This document shows positions 1 to 8,780 of a stretch of 64,000 nucleotides of DNA, piece by piece. A model generated the notes under the pieces. It made no database searches and had not been told where the DNA came from. It saw nothing but the letters and a program-made list of their open reading frames with translations. The position numbers were made by a program, and so were the translations under genes. Position 1 is the first letter of the stretch. The number at the start of each line of letters is the position of its first letter. Origin of the DNA: Nitrososphaeraceae archaeon. GTDB taxonomy: Archaea > Thermoproteota > Nitrososphaeria > Nitrososphaerales > Nitrososphaeraceae. The stretch covers positions 1-64,000 of the forward strand of contig JALDRC010000009.1 of the NCBI GenBank assembly GCA_031316115.1, given 5' to 3'.

Positions 1-83
1 TCAATAAAAGAGTTATTTATTGTCATTTCTTTATTATATTATATATATACAGATGGGACTAAATAAAGACACAGGTTTGTAAT

Positions 84-178
84 GGGGCCAGTGGGATTTG
101 AACCCACGACCGCCAGCGCCCCAGGCTTATACCTTAAAATTAAAGATGGTATCCTAGTCCATGCTAGACGATAGCCCC
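84..178 (-). tRNA. tRNA-Pro(GGG) with a non-canonical 20-nt intron
   Basis: Read on the minus strand, the 7-bp acceptor stem (GGGGCTA/TGGCCCC, one G-T pair), a D arm, a T arm (GTGGG/CCCAC with loop TTCAAAT) and the anticodon loop CTGGGGC (anticodon GGG at 120-122) are all present. The 3' anticodon strand GCTGG has its partner CCAGC only if about 20 nt at 128-147 are removed, either after CC or after CCA. This places the intron inside the 5' anticodon stem (positions 28/29 or 29/30), not at the canonical 37/38. The mature tRNA would be 75 nt. CCA is not encoded. Non-canonical tRNA introns are known in Thaumarchaeota. Confidence 0.93.
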
Positions 179-392
179 TTAAATTATTCAAATTAATCGA
201 TGCTATTATTAAATGTACACTGAAATTTTTTTAAAATTTTGATAAAAATTTTAAAAAGTTGCTCTAAACAAGACGAATTTACGAACTCAAAAATATCTTC
301 AGGATCTAACATTATGATACAATTCCCCATATTGATTAAAATAAAAAATCATAATCATAGACAATTAAACTTTTATATAATCATTTCATCGA

Positions 393-1190
393 TCAAACCG
401 CTTTCATTCGTCTAAAAGAATATATTCCAAACAAACCAAAAGCTACTGTAAAACCAAATAAAATCAAAAGATCATATTCGAATATAAAGTTACCAGTTCC
501 AAGCATTGAAATCCTCAAAGCATCAACTGCATATGTTGCTGGGTCTGCGTTTGTTAAGGTATATAACCATTGAGGTAAATTCTCTAATGGAAATAAGGCT
601 CCACTTAAAAAGAATAGTGGAAATACAACAAAACTAACAATCATTTGAAACCCTTCTAGACTATACATATAACTTCCTAGTCCAAGACCTAAAGCGGTTA
701 ATAAAAAGGATAGCAAAATTGCTATACAAAGGATTTGAATCAAGGAAAGAGCTGTATAATCAATTCCTATTAAGAATCCAATAAATAGTAACACCATAAC
801 CTGTATCATGGAATTGGTCATACCGCCTATGGTTTTGCCAATAAATATTATATCTCTACTTACTGGGGTTACCATTACGCTCTTGAGGAAATCAAATTTT
901 CTATCCCATATAATATATGCTCCATAAAAAACTGATGTGAAAATTATAGCCATACATACTATACCTGGAAAGATGAATATCTGGTAATTAAATTCCCCAT
1001 CCATAGATACATTAGTAGAAGGTCCTAGACCAGACCCAATAATAAATAACCATAATAAAGGTGTAAAAAGTGAGGCTACAAGTCTACTTTTTTCCCTTAA
1101 AAAAACCTTGATTTCTCTTAACCAAATCGCATAAATATTTCGAATAGTAGAATAAACTATGTTATTTAGATTTTTTTTATCAATTTCCAT
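393..1190 (-). CDS. ABC-2 type transporter permease (DrrB-like)
   Basis: This 265-residue integral membrane protein has about six hydrophobic segments. A charged N terminus precedes a WLREIKVFLREKSRL stretch typical of ABC-2 permeases, and a conserved segment (FFLSGALFPLENLPQWL) lies near residues 190-207. It should form the membrane half of an exporter with the ATPase encoded just upstream on the same strand; the two genes are 14 nt apart and surely co-transcribed. The substrate cannot be read from the sequence; relatives are annotated as daunorubicin/multidrug or polysaccharide exporters. The start is ATG at 1190. Confidence 0.88.
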   Translation of the reverse strand: MEIDKKNLNNIVYSTIRNIYAIWLREIKVFLREKSRLVASLFTPLLWLFIIGSGLGPSTNVSMDGEFNYQIFIFPGIVCMAIIFTSVFYGAYIIWDRKFDFLKSVMVTPVSRDIIFIGKTIGGMTNSMIQVMVLLFIGFLIGIDYTALSLIQILCIAILLSFLLTALGLGLGSYMYSLEGFQMIVSFVVFPLFFLSGALFPLENLPQWLYTLTNADPATYAVDALRISMLGTGNFIFEYDLLILFGFTVAFGLFGIYSFRRMKAV

Positions 1191-1204
1191 TTTCTAACAT
1201 CAAT

Positions 1205-2212
1205 TTAACCATATTGTGCATATTTTTCCATGAATCCGCCTTCTGGATGGTCATTTGCATCTTCATTTGTAAATTTATGAAAGACATCATTTAATGTTGT
1301 TTCAGAGTACTCTACTGATTCAACATCATCCAATACCTTTAGTAAAATAGGTAGATTATAACTTGCTTTTTTAACTGATAAAATCAATATATTATCCTCT
1401 ACTCTGAAATTATTAATAAAATCAAATGTATTTAGTGTCTTTATTATGGATTTGAATTTTTCCTGATAGCTTTGATTTTCAGCATTATACTGGGAATTTT
1501 TAAATTTTATTTTTATAGTATCTCCTCCAAACTTCCAATTGATAGTAGATTTTAAGTTTGCAGGTGTATCAGTAGCAATTATTCTACCTTTATTAATAAA
1601 GCCAATCCTATCACAAAGGAAGTCCGCCTCTTCCATATAATGAGTTGTAAGGATTACTGTTATCTTTTCTTCTTTAACTAATTCTTGGATATATTTCCAC
1701 ATTGATTTTCTGCTATTTGGATCTAAACCAAGGGTAGGTTCGTCTAGAAAGAGTACCTTTGGTCTATGTATTAGGCCCCTTGCAATTTCCAACCTTCTTC
1801 TCATTCCACCAGAATATTTCTTGACAAGTTCATCTTTTCTTTCCTTCAATCCGACTAATTCCAACAGTTCAACTATTCTTTTTTCCCTATCTTTAGCTGG
1901 TACATTATAGAGATAAGAATGGATCTTTAGGTTTTCGTATCCAGTTAACATATCATCACTACTTGGAGCTTGAAAAACAATTCCTATATTCTGCCTTACC
2001 TGTGAGGGATGTTTTACTATATCATAGTTATTGATAGATGCCGTACCACTTGTGGGTTTTATCAGTGTAGCTAACATGTGTATTGTGGTTGTCTTACCAG
2101 CTCCATTCTGACCCAAAAGTCCAAAAACCTCGTTTTCTTTTATTGTTAAAGAAATATTATCAACTGCAATGAAATTATCGAATTTTTTTGTAAGATTTTT
2201 AAGTATTATCAA
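1205..2212 (-). CDS. ABC transporter ATP-binding protein (DrrA-like)
   Basis: This 335-residue ATPase powers the adjacent ABC-2 permease. Walker A is GQNGAGKT at residues 34-41, the Q-loop Gln is at 81, the signature SGGMR at 134-138, Walker B VLFLDEPT at 153-160 and the H-loop His at 191. All catalytic motifs are intact. After about residue 225 there is a C-terminal extension as in DrrA/NodI-type proteins. The start is TTG with AT-rich sequence directly upstream, so translation may be leaderless. It is the first gene of a two-gene operon with the permease. Confidence 0.92.
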   Translation of the reverse strand: MIILKNLTKKFDNFIAVDNISLTIKENEVFGLLGQNGAGKTTTIHMLATLIKPTSGTASINNYDIVKHPSQVRQNIGIVFQAPSSDDMLTGYENLKIHSYLYNVPAKDREKRIVELLELVGLKERKDELVKKYSGGMRRRLEIARGLIHRPKVLFLDEPTLGLDPNSRKSMWKYIQELVKEEKITVILTTHYMEEADFLCDRIGFINKGRIIATDTPANLKSTINWKFGGDTIKIKFKNSQYNAENQSYQEKFKSIIKTLNTFDFINNFRVEDNILILSVKKASYNLPILLKVLDDVESVEYSETTLNDVFHKFTNEDANDHPEGGFMEKYAQYG

Positions 2213-3428
2213 GATATATTTTCAGGTAAGAATCAAAGGTGTATTATCTTATCTAATCTCATCTGATCGTACAGCTGCCTTACATTAAACAATGCATTTT
2301 GTTTTTAGTTGATACTCCATAGATGTTAGCAATAATATATTAGAAATTTATATGTAGAAATGCTTTAAATTTTCATTCAGCTCTTTTATCATCATACCAA
2401 ATGAAATAGTATCCTTTATGAATAAACAGGGATTTACTAATGACTTTTGAGTTATCTAATATCTTTTTTCAATTCGTCCTAGAAAATTCTAAACAATTCT
2501 TGATTGACATTAGATACTTCGATGATTACCATTTTTTTGTCATTCTCTAAAAGAATTTTGGGATACATATATATCTGATTTTTCTTAGTTGATAACTAAA
2601 ACTACTACATATATGGATAGTTTAATCATAAAATGAAATGGCAAGAATATATCTTTATGGAATAAAGCATTTAAAATACAAATTGGAGTATTTTCGAACA
2701 CTCGTTACCGTACTTTTTATTAAACCATACCAATTCAAGAAACTACATTCCTTCAATCATATTATTTATTATGAACGATAATCAGTTTGTCTTTTCATCT
2801 CGTTAAAAAAGATTACCTAATATGGTTGAATGATATTTTAGGATTTTCACTCAGTTCCTCCTTCTTATCTTTTAATTGGATAAAATATACTATATACTTT
2901 ATTCCTTTATTCATTCTCAATTTTAATTAGTTAATAATTTTAAGAATCATGTCAATGTAAGAATAGCATAGAAGTAGAAGCCTAATATCTAGTTTTATTA
3001 TCAAATTGGATAAGTGAAAGTATTTTTTATAAGGAGATCTATTTGTAAGTTGAATTGGTTATTTTTATTTTTTTTATGATATAAAAAAACTACCGATCAC
3101 GTTTTGGTGTATTTTTATCAAAAGTGTTTTAAAAAAATCTTGAAATATTCGAGTAACAAAACTACGTCATCTATTTAAATGAAAAAAATTGCAAAACAGT
3201 CAAAACCTATAGTCTAGAATACTATCGATGTTTATAAATAGCTATTATTAGTAGTAATATATTATGGTCATTTGAATTGAGCGTGGATATGAAAAAACTT
3301 CACAGTATTATAAAATACAGAACGTTTATCCTACCTGTATTAGTCAATTAACTACTAAATATAATATCGCTAGCGTAATAGATTAATATGAAAAAAATAT
3401 AGGGATTTTTTACATATTTTCACTTATC
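2213..3428. other. AT-rich spacer, no convincing gene
   Basis: About 1.2 kb without a clear gene. On the minus strand, 2452-2568 is one 39-codon frame starting with ATG but broken by an in-frame TAG at 2479-2481. It has a plausible charged composition (MYPKILLENDKKMVIIEVSN...), so it may be a decayed small gene. Nothing else here is recognisable. Confidence 0.4.
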
Positions 3429-3560
3429 TTAGATTGGCAGTATTCCACTGGCTGCAACTCCAAAGGTTACTGCCCATATTCCTACTATCAATCCTAGCCC
3501 AGCCCAGAATTCAGCCAACTGACTACGGTCAATAGTTTTACTTTTTTTAAACAGAGCCAT
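3429..3560 (-). CDS. 43-aa single-pass membrane microprotein
   Basis: ATG at 3560 gives a 43-residue protein: a basic N terminus (MALFKKSKTIDRSQLAEF) followed by one hydrophobic helix (residues 18-43, WAGLGLIVGIWAVTFGVAAS) and a short GILPI end. A decayed relative with the same MALF...WAG(L/I)GL...AVT pattern lies at 24913-25062, so this is a real gene family and not a chance frame. The helix has small-residue packing, suggesting a subunit or regulator of a membrane complex, but the partner is unknown. It sits 115 nt downstream of, and on the same strand as, the exported protein at 3676-3951. Confidence 0.72.
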   Translation of the reverse strand: MALFKKSKTIDRSQLAEFWAGLGLIVGIWAVTFGVAASGILPI

Positions 3561-3675
3561 CTTTTCTCTAATAAGAATATGGTAAACATCCCTCTTAAAC
3601 CCTAGTAAAGCGGCAAAATGATAAAAAATTAAAAATTATCGATCAAATATTGCATTGATTGAACTTAATTTTTAA

Positions 3676-3951
3676 TTAATGTCCCTGGTTGGATAATTGC
3701 CACACAAGATCGTCAAACATAGAATTCATATGGTTAATTTTTATACTAATACCTTCCAGCAGGTTCATGGCTTCAGCAGTATGGTTGCTCTGCATCAATG
3801 AAATTACTTGATCGATATTTTTTTCCAAGATGGTATGGGTTTGACGCATATCGGTAATCATGGTATCTGCAGTAAATTGTGCAAAAACTATTGGCATAAA
3901 AGATACCAGAACAACTAATAATAAAGTTAATGATATTATTCTGTACCTCAT
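3676..3951 (-). CDS. Small exported helical protein
   Basis: A 91-residue protein. Residues 1-24 form a clear signal peptide (ISLTLLLVVLVSFMPIVFAQ) with a likely cut after VFA. The mature part of about 67 residues lacks cysteine and is predicted helical and amphipathic, with heptad-like spacing (HTILEKNIDQVISLMQ, AMNLLEGISIKINHMNSMF). No family is recognised. It lies on the same strand as the 43-aa membrane protein downstream. ATG start at 3951. Confidence 0.7.
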   Translation of the reverse strand: MRYRIISLTLLLVVLVSFMPIVFAQFTADTMITDMRQTHTILEKNIDQVISLMQSNHTAEAMNLLEGISIKINHMNSMFDDLVWQLSNQGH

Positions 3952-4116
3952 GTATATATTATAACTTGGAAGTATTTAATAATATAGAATATTTTTACTG
4001 ATTTATCTCTTAAATAAGGTTAAATTTGTATTGTTAGATCATTCATAGTTAGCAATAGATAAAGAAATTACCAAAAGGTTCAAGTAAATCTTGTTTGGTA
4101 GATTCCTCTGTTATTC

Positions 4117-4344
4117 ATGCCAACATATCTAGATGTTCATAAAATTTCACAGATAGGAGATATGATCAATGTTCCTGGAATTGAAGATGAGAATTTCAAA
4201 ATTACTCGTATCAATACATTTTGTAATAGAGAAGAGGATCTAATTTACTATTTGTTGAATGCTACTAGTAAGGATGTAATAGAGAAATATCATTCAAAAT
4301 TCAATCTAAAATGTGATTCCATAACAGAAGTAACTATGATGTAA
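4117..4344 (+). CDS. DUF4242-like (SCO4226-type) small protein
   Basis: A 75-residue protein starting MPTYLDVHKI. The C-terminal half (FKITRINTFCNREEDLIYYLLNATSKDV..YHSKFNLKCDSITEV) matches the DUF4242 ferredoxin-like pattern, where a strand is followed by a helix and the ending HARRAGxPxDxITEV. The N-terminal part is shorter than usual and the family's biochemical role is uncertain; one member binds nickel. It stands alone and is followed by a spacer with a gene remnant on the other strand. Confidence 0.6.
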   Translation: MPTYLDVHKISQIGDMINVPGIEDENFKITRINTFCNREEDLIYYLLNATSKDVIEKYHSKFNLKCDSITEVTMM

Positions 4345-4439
4345 TCTACTAGATGTTAAATCAATTAATTAGTCACTTATCTATTCTACTGCTAAAATAT
4401 CACTAGCATAATAGATTTAACGATTTTATAAATAAATGA

Positions 4440-4601
4440 TTAGATTTGTATTCCTGTATCTTCTAATGCTACCTTTTTGACTGCTCTACTAAATACTTTA
4501 TTGTCTAGTATCACAGGAACTTCTATAGTCAGAATTCTACCAGAGGCACCTCCACCACCACATGATACAGTTGGAGTATAGTGATGCTCTATTCTCCTTG
4601 T
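4440..4601 (-). pseudogene. C-terminal gene remnant, Gly-rich then beta/helix
   Basis: An open frame of 53 codons on the minus strand ends at a TAA (4440-4442). It reads HHYTPTVSCGGGGASGR then ILTIEVPVILDNKVFSRAVK and KVALEDTGIQI. The composition is strongly protein-like, but no ATG, GTG or TTG lies between the upstream in-frame TAA and the coding-like part. I read it as the 3' end of a lost gene; the family is not recognised. Confidence 0.4.
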
Positions 4602-4722
4602 TTACACGAGTACAGAAACAAATTTTAAAGAAACGTGTTTTTCATTATAACACTAATCTCTAATTCACCATTATCCGATACCTTATTATAATTTAGTTAG
4701 AATTTAGAACATAGGATTTGAC

Positions 4723-5994
4723 TTGTTTTCAATTTCAACAGTTCCTACATATCTTGCTCCTTCACAATCATTTGTACAAGATTTTGCAATAATCATGATT
4801 GTTGCTGCAATTATGTTAATTGTAACATATAAGATAAAACAACCTATGGTTATTGGTTATATCCTCGTTGGCATTATTATAGGTCCTCATACTCCTCCTT
4901 TTAGTTATATTACTAACTTAGAAACGGTAAATGCAATTGCAGAAATTGGAATTATTATGTTACTTTTTGTAATAGGAACAGAATTCCCTATTAGGAAACT
5001 CAGATCAGTTGGTAAAATATCTGCAATAATAGCGTTATCTGAATCTCTAGGAACTCTTATTATTTCATTTTTTGTAGCACAGAATTTGAATTTTTCTTAT
5101 TATGATTCATTATTTGTTGCTCTTGCAATGTCAATAACTAGTACCGTAATAACCATCAAAGTATTGGAAGAGTTAAACATGGTAAATGATCGATCGACAA
5201 CTTTACTGTTGGGAATATCCATAGTAGAAGACATAATTGCCATAACTGTCCTGGGAATTTTGCAGTCAGTGGCTATGGAAGGTATTACTGGGGAAGATGG
5301 AACCAGTAGTGAACTTGATATTTTAAAAATAACAATATCTATTTTAGTAGTAGGAGCCTTCATAGGAGGAACATTAATTCTAGGATCAAGATTCATAAGT
5401 CCTATAATAGACAAGATTGGTAAGGAACATAACTATTCTTTATTCCTATTGACAATTCTTGGACTTGCCTTCAGTCTATCACTTTTGGCTCAATTATTAG
5501 GTTTATCTACTGCTACAGGTGCATTCTTGGCAGGTGTGTTAGTTGCTGAATCAAAAAGTTCTTCTCTTGCTAGAGTAATTACTATTCCATTACGTGATTT
5601 ATTTTCAGCAGTTTTTTTTGTATCTGTCGGGATCTTAATGGAAATTTCTACTATAGGATCATTTATCCTGCCTGCATTAATTTTTATCCTAACTTCATTT
5701 GTATCAAAATTATTCATAGTAACTGGGATATTACTGAAAGCAAATTACAGCAACATAACTGCATTACGAACAGGTCTAGGGATGTCTATGGCTAAGGGAG
5801 AATTATCCCTAGTTGTAGTAAAAACCGGACATGATTTAGGTGTTATTACACCGTCTTTATTGCCCTTGATAGGAATAGTAACAATGATCACAACCTTCAT
5901 AACACCATACATCATTCGGTTTGGAAAACAATTAGGAGATAATTATTTCCGATCTTCATCTAATGGAACGAATTTAGATTCAGGTTTAAAATGA
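4723..5994 (+). CDS. CPA2-family cation:proton antiporter (KefB/NapA-like)
   Basis: A 423-residue polytopic membrane protein with about 12-13 hydrophobic segments. Typical Na_H_Exchanger motifs are visible: QPMVIGYILVGIIIGPHTPP near residues 44-63, TGAFLAGVLVAES near 265-277, and FFVSVGILMEI near 297-307. The TrkA-N (KTN) nucleotide-binding domain of full KefB/KefC is absent, so gating by nucleotide is not expected. Probable role is Na+ or K+/H+ exchange for pH or osmotic balance. Start is TTG at 4723; no close partner gene. Confidence 0.88.
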   Translation: MFSISTVPTYLAPSQSFVQDFAIIMIVAAIMLIVTYKIKQPMVIGYILVGIIIGPHTPPFSYITNLETVNAIAEIGIIMLLFVIGTEFPIRKLRSVGKISAIIALSESLGTLIISFFVAQNLNFSYYDSLFVALAMSITSTVITIKVLEELNMVNDRSTTLLLGISIVEDIIAITVLGILQSVAMEGITGEDGTSSELDILKITISILVVGAFIGGTLILGSRFISPIIDKIGKEHNYSLFLLTILGLAFSLSLLAQLLGLSTATGAFLAGVLVAESKSSSLARVITIPLRDLFSAVFFVSVGILMEISTIGSFILPALIFILTSFVSKLFIVTGILLKANYSNITALRTGLGMSMAKGELSLVVVKTGHDLGVITPSLLPLIGIVTMITTFITPYIIRFGKQLGDNYFRSSSNGTNLDSGLK

Positions 5995-6375
5995 AAATCC
6001 ATTAAAGTTAATTTTACGATAAGTCTAAAATAAATAAATTGATTGAAATTCTCATGGAAATAATATAGAAAACATTATTCATTGATGACAATAAAACTAA
6101 CCTATAATATCAAAACTCTTGTTGGCTTTGTTCTTGCTGTCTATCTTAGAACAAATATACTTCTAGTCAAATAACAATATAATATTATTAAAGTAAGTTA
6201 TTTAATTAATTAATTAATTAAATAATTAATTCTGAATTTAAGAAAAAGGTATTTTGGTTCAGTGGAAGGAATGGTAGTATTTTCCTACTTACATATCTAT
6301 CTAAATGAATAAATAACAAGATAAAAGAAATAACGTTAAAAGAATTTATAATTAATTATAAAATAAAATAAATTA
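5995..6375. other. Spacer at the left edge of the mobile element
   Basis: No gene is seen. There is a (TTAA)n microsatellite at about 6198-6222. TTAATTCTGAAT at 6226-6237 recurs at 22474-22485 just outside the integrase and is a weak candidate attachment core. The element's leftmost gene begins at 6376. Confidence 0.35.
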
Positions 6376-6831
6376 TTATAGAGAATGAGATGATGATAAC
6401 TTTCTCTGATATATTCTATAGTTTACTGCTTGCATTCTTAACTTGTTAGAAGTTTTCATTATTGTTTTGCTTTTGGTTTCTAATTCTAATAAAATATCTG
6501 TATCCTGGATTTGGTTTACAATCTCTAATATTTGTAATGTTGTAAGATCCATAATATCTAGGCTGCTGAGAATGGGATTGGCTTCCAGTTCGCTACTAGT
6601 AGGAGTGTAACCAGCAGAAGGGTATTGAACTCCTATTGCATTCCTTCTATTGGTTAACTGGTTAAGGTTCTGTTCAAGTTCATGTTCTTCTATTCTGGTC
6701 CTAATAAACTCCCTGATTACTTCTGAAGCACTTTGATTATGTAGTATTTGTTCAAACTTAATAAGGTCGTCATAATCTAGATTGAATGATACTATTCTCA
6801 GGTTCTTACCTGCTATTCTACGACGGCCCAT
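6376..6831 (-). CDS. RHH-like DNA-binding protein, element left end
   Basis: A 151-residue protein. Residues 10-52 (NLRIVSFNLDYDDLIKFEQILHN..SASEVIREFIRTRIEEHE) have the strand-helix-helix layout of ribbon-helix-helix regulators. A linker and a second helical part (residues 90-150) follow. It is the last gene of a leftward operon of six overlapping or closely spaced genes that starts at 8455. Function in the element is probably regulatory or partitioning (inference). ATG start at 6831, 9 nt after the preceding stop. Confidence 0.55.
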   Translation of the reverse strand: MGRRRIAGKNLRIVSFNLDYDDLIKFEQILHNQSASEVIREFIRTRIEEHELEQNLNQLTNRRNAIGVQYPSAGYTPTSSELEANPILSSLDIMDLTTLQILEIVNQIQDTDILLELETKSKTIMKTSNKLRMQAVNYRIYQRKLSSSHSL

Positions 6832-6840
6832 CTCTACTAA

Positions 6841-7206
6841 TCAGTCCGATTTGCTCCAGTTACTATTCCTATAATGGTGATTGTTCAGTGTGAAATAGGG
6901 ATCCTGTTCATATTTCTCATCTGGATAATGTCCCTTCTCTATCTGGTCTTTCATATAATCTCCAAACTTATCCCATAATGGTCCAAAGCAATTCTCAAAG
7001 TATACAACCTGGCAGATATTATCAAGTGTATGCATAACACCGATACATGAATCATTATCCATGGTAGAACAATAAACTAATCCTTCACCGATTACAGCAT
7101 TGATTTTATCTGTAGCATTATCCTGTTTCTCTGCACCAAATGATATGTTGTTGCTACTACTAATTATCATCATTATGACAATTGTGATTATAACAAGTCT
7201 ATTCAT
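6841..7206 (-). CDS. Small exported Cys-containing protein of the element
   Basis: A 121-residue protein with an N-terminal signal peptide or anchor (residues 1-24). A short mature domain has four cysteines (VYCSTMDNDSCIG...NICQVVYFENCFG), which could form two disulfides outside the cell. The C-terminal 40 residues are polar, rich in Asn, Tyr and His. No family recognised. It lies between two intracellular-type genes in the leftward operon. Confidence 0.55.
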   Translation of the reverse strand: MNRLVIITIVIMMIISSSNNISFGAEKQDNATDKINAVIGEGLVYCSTMDNDSCIGVMHTLDNICQVVYFENCFGPLWDKFGDYMKDQIEKGHYPDEKYEQDPYFTLNNHHYRNSNWSKSD

Positions 7207-7225
7207 CTACGATATCACTCCTTAG

Positions 7226-7642
7226 TTAGTAGTCTGCTAAGGTTGGACTACCATCATCAGACTCTAGCATACGTTCAGCATAATCCTTCAATATGTTCCT
7301 GTCTCCACCTCTCAGAGAAAATGCGTCCTGTCTCACCAAAGCACTGACGTACTGGTCCCAGTTCAAATCATATTCCATCTGACAAATGAGTCTGGCAACC
7401 TGGTAGACATTCTCTGATAATGTTAGGTTAACATCAATGATTTCTGGATTGAACCTAACATCATCTTCTTCTTTATCAGTAGCACTAGCAACAATTCTGA
7501 TTGCATTCATTTTGTCCTTGATAATCTTGTCATTATTTGATACTGTATTATCTAACTGTTCTTTATGGTTTGTGTCCAAGTCGTCATCAATTGCATTATT
7601 TGTATCATTAGAGTGGGGATTTATAGCATTATTAATAGACAT
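7226..7642 (-). CDS. Hypothetical acidic protein of the element
   Basis: A 138-residue protein. The first 60 residues are low-complexity and rich in Asn, Asp and Ser. From about residue 65 there is a helical, conserved-looking part (IDVNLTLSENVYQVARLICQMEYDLNWDQYVSALVRQDA) that resembles the dimerising core of an RHH protein. Its ATG abuts the stop of the preceding gene, so translation is probably coupled. Role unknown. Confidence 0.5.
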   Translation of the reverse strand: MSINNAINPHSNDTNNAIDDDLDTNHKEQLDNTVSNNDKIIKDKMNAIRIVASATDKEEDDVRFNPEIIDVNLTLSENVYQVARLICQMEYDLNWDQYVSALVRQDAFSLRGGDRNILKDYAERMLESDDGSPTLADY

Positions 7643-7837
7643 CTAATAATCCTTCTCCTGTTCTGTTGTTATGTCTTCATAATACTGAAAGTCAGTCTTA
7701 CCACAATTAAGACATTCATACTCTACTGCTACCGTTGAATTATCAACCCTCTCAAAGTATCCAATGCTTTCCCATTCATGTTCTGCGTCTTCTATGGTAC
7801 AATCTGCTATGGCTACCAATTCTATTGAACTAGACAT
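7643..7837 (-). CDS. 64-aa CxxC mini-protein of the element
   Basis: A 64-residue acidic protein with a single zinc-knuckle-like half (YECLNCGKTDFQYYED). Only one CxxC pair and one more Cys are present, so it could bind metal only as a dimer or not at all. It overlaps the preceding gene's end by 16 nt and abuts the following gene, fitting the tightly packed leftward operon. No function is proposed. Confidence 0.5.
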   Translation of the reverse strand: MSSSIELVAIADCTIEDAEHEWESIGYFERVDNSTVAVEYECLNCGKTDFQYYEDITTEQEKDY

Positions 7838-7983
7838 CTCTTCAATAGGCTCCTACCCTTCTCCAGACACAAGTCAGTCTTTACCAGAAACAAAAAGGTT
7901 AGGGTATTGACTGCTATACAGGTAGCAACTACATACGGAGATATTTCCAATTCCCTAACCCTCCTAAAATGTATACTCGTCAT
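7822..7983 (-). CDS. Small single-pass membrane protein of the element
   Basis: The 53-codon frame from ATG 7983 overlaps the end of the SWIM gene by 20 nt. One hydrophobic segment (ISPYVVATCIAVNTLTFLFLV) is followed by a basic tail. A GGAGG (about 7963-7967) lies inside this frame, and a TTG nine nt after it could start a 42-residue version beginning just before the membrane segment. That alternative fits the ribosome-binding site better. Function unknown. Confidence 0.45.
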   Translation of the reverse strand: MTSIHFRRVRELEISPYVVATCIAVNTLTFLFLVKTDLCLEKGRSLLKRCLVQ

Positions 7984-8455
7984 CTTCCCAATTGTGTTGG
8001 CGTTGGGTTCTGTAGGCTTCTGCTTCAATCTCTGCTTTCTCTATTTCGTTCAGGGTTGCGATAGATAGGTCCTTGTATTGCTCTGCTACTGTTGACTTTG
8101 GTTTAAGTGCGGAAATCATTTTCGCACCCTTCTGGCTAATCTGTAACTTGTGATCTATCTGCTGTACCAATCCTATATTTGTGGCTGTTAGAACAGCATA
8201 TCCATGTTTGCAAATATCGGACCTATTACTGGCCCAGTCTGGACATGTGCAGTAGAACTCTTTAGGTTCAAATTTATATTTGACAAGATACCATCTATTA
8301 TCTACTCTTTCAGATTGGACATAGAATACGCTAGTGTTCTGTAGTCTGAAGATTTTGCGGGAGATTGCCAGCCTTCGACCGCGGCACTCTCGCAGAATCT
8401 TGCTCTCTTCATTTACTAATTTTGTTTGTTTGGTAACAATTGATGTTGTTTCCAT
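7964..8455 (-). CDS. SWIM zinc-finger protein
   Basis: A 163-residue protein with a canonical SWIM finger: Cys69-x-Cys71, then Cys82-x-His84 (FYCTCPDW...DICKHGYAV). SWIM fingers bind DNA or proteins. The N-terminal 60 residues form a short beta-rich lead typical of stand-alone SWIM proteins, and the C terminus is a charged helix. It is the first gene of the leftward operon and is divergent from a ribbon-helix-helix regulator. A 14-bp palindrome touches its start codon, which suggests repression by that regulator (inference). Confidence 0.8.
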   Translation of the reverse strand: METTSIVTKQTKLVNEESKILRECRGRRLAISRKIFRLQNTSVFYVQSERVDNRWYLVKYKFEPKEFYCTCPDWASNRSDICKHGYAVLTATNIGLVQQIDHKLQISQKGAKMISALKPKSTVAEQYKDLSIATLNEIEKAEIEAEAYRTQRQHNWEDDEYTF

Positions 8456-8545
8456 ACCTTATATAAGGTAATACGGCATATATATTTTTACCGTATTGCT
8501 GTATATACGCAAGATATATATAATTAATAGGCCGTATATAAGGTA
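8456..8545. promoter_or_regulatory. Divergent control region with palindromic operators
   Basis: The 90 bp between the divergent SWIM and RHH genes contain a perfect 14-bp palindrome ACCTTATATAAGGT at 8456-8469, immediately before the SWIM start. A direct copy ATATAAGGTAAT occurs at 8461-8472 and 8536-8547, the second overlapping the RHH start codon. TATA-like tracts lie between. The same box thus sits on both translation starts, providing AAGGT as a ribosome-binding site and probably an operator for the RHH protein (inference). Confidence 0.6.
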
Positions 8546-8716
8546 ATGTTAAGTTCACTTATGGTTAAAGATCCGACTAAAATCAAGACTACTTGGTTGT
8601 TGCCTAGGGATTTGATTAGAGAAGTTAAACTTCATGCTGTCTCTAACGATACTAGTGTCACCGCAATTGTTATTGAGGCTTTAACCGACTTCCTTAACAA
8701 GAAAGCCAAGAAATGA
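8546..8716 (+). CDS. 56-aa ribbon-helix-helix regulator
   Basis: A 56-residue protein: a short N-terminal strand (KIKTTWLLPRDLIREVKLHA) then two helices (SVTAIVIEALTDFLNKK), the classic Arc/CopG arrangement. ATG at 8546 follows AAGGT; an in-frame ATG at 8561 would give 51 residues. It begins the rightward half of the element and is divergent from the SWIM operon. It is the likeliest master repressor or copy-number regulator of the element (inference from size and position). Confidence 0.75.
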   Translation: MLSSLMVKDPTKIKTTWLLPRDLIREVKLHAVSNDTSVTAIVIEALTDFLNKKAKK

Positions 8717-8780
8717 CCAGAATTATCCATAGATTAAATATTTCAAGTGCTATAATAGTGGGTACGGTCGAAGTGCAAAA

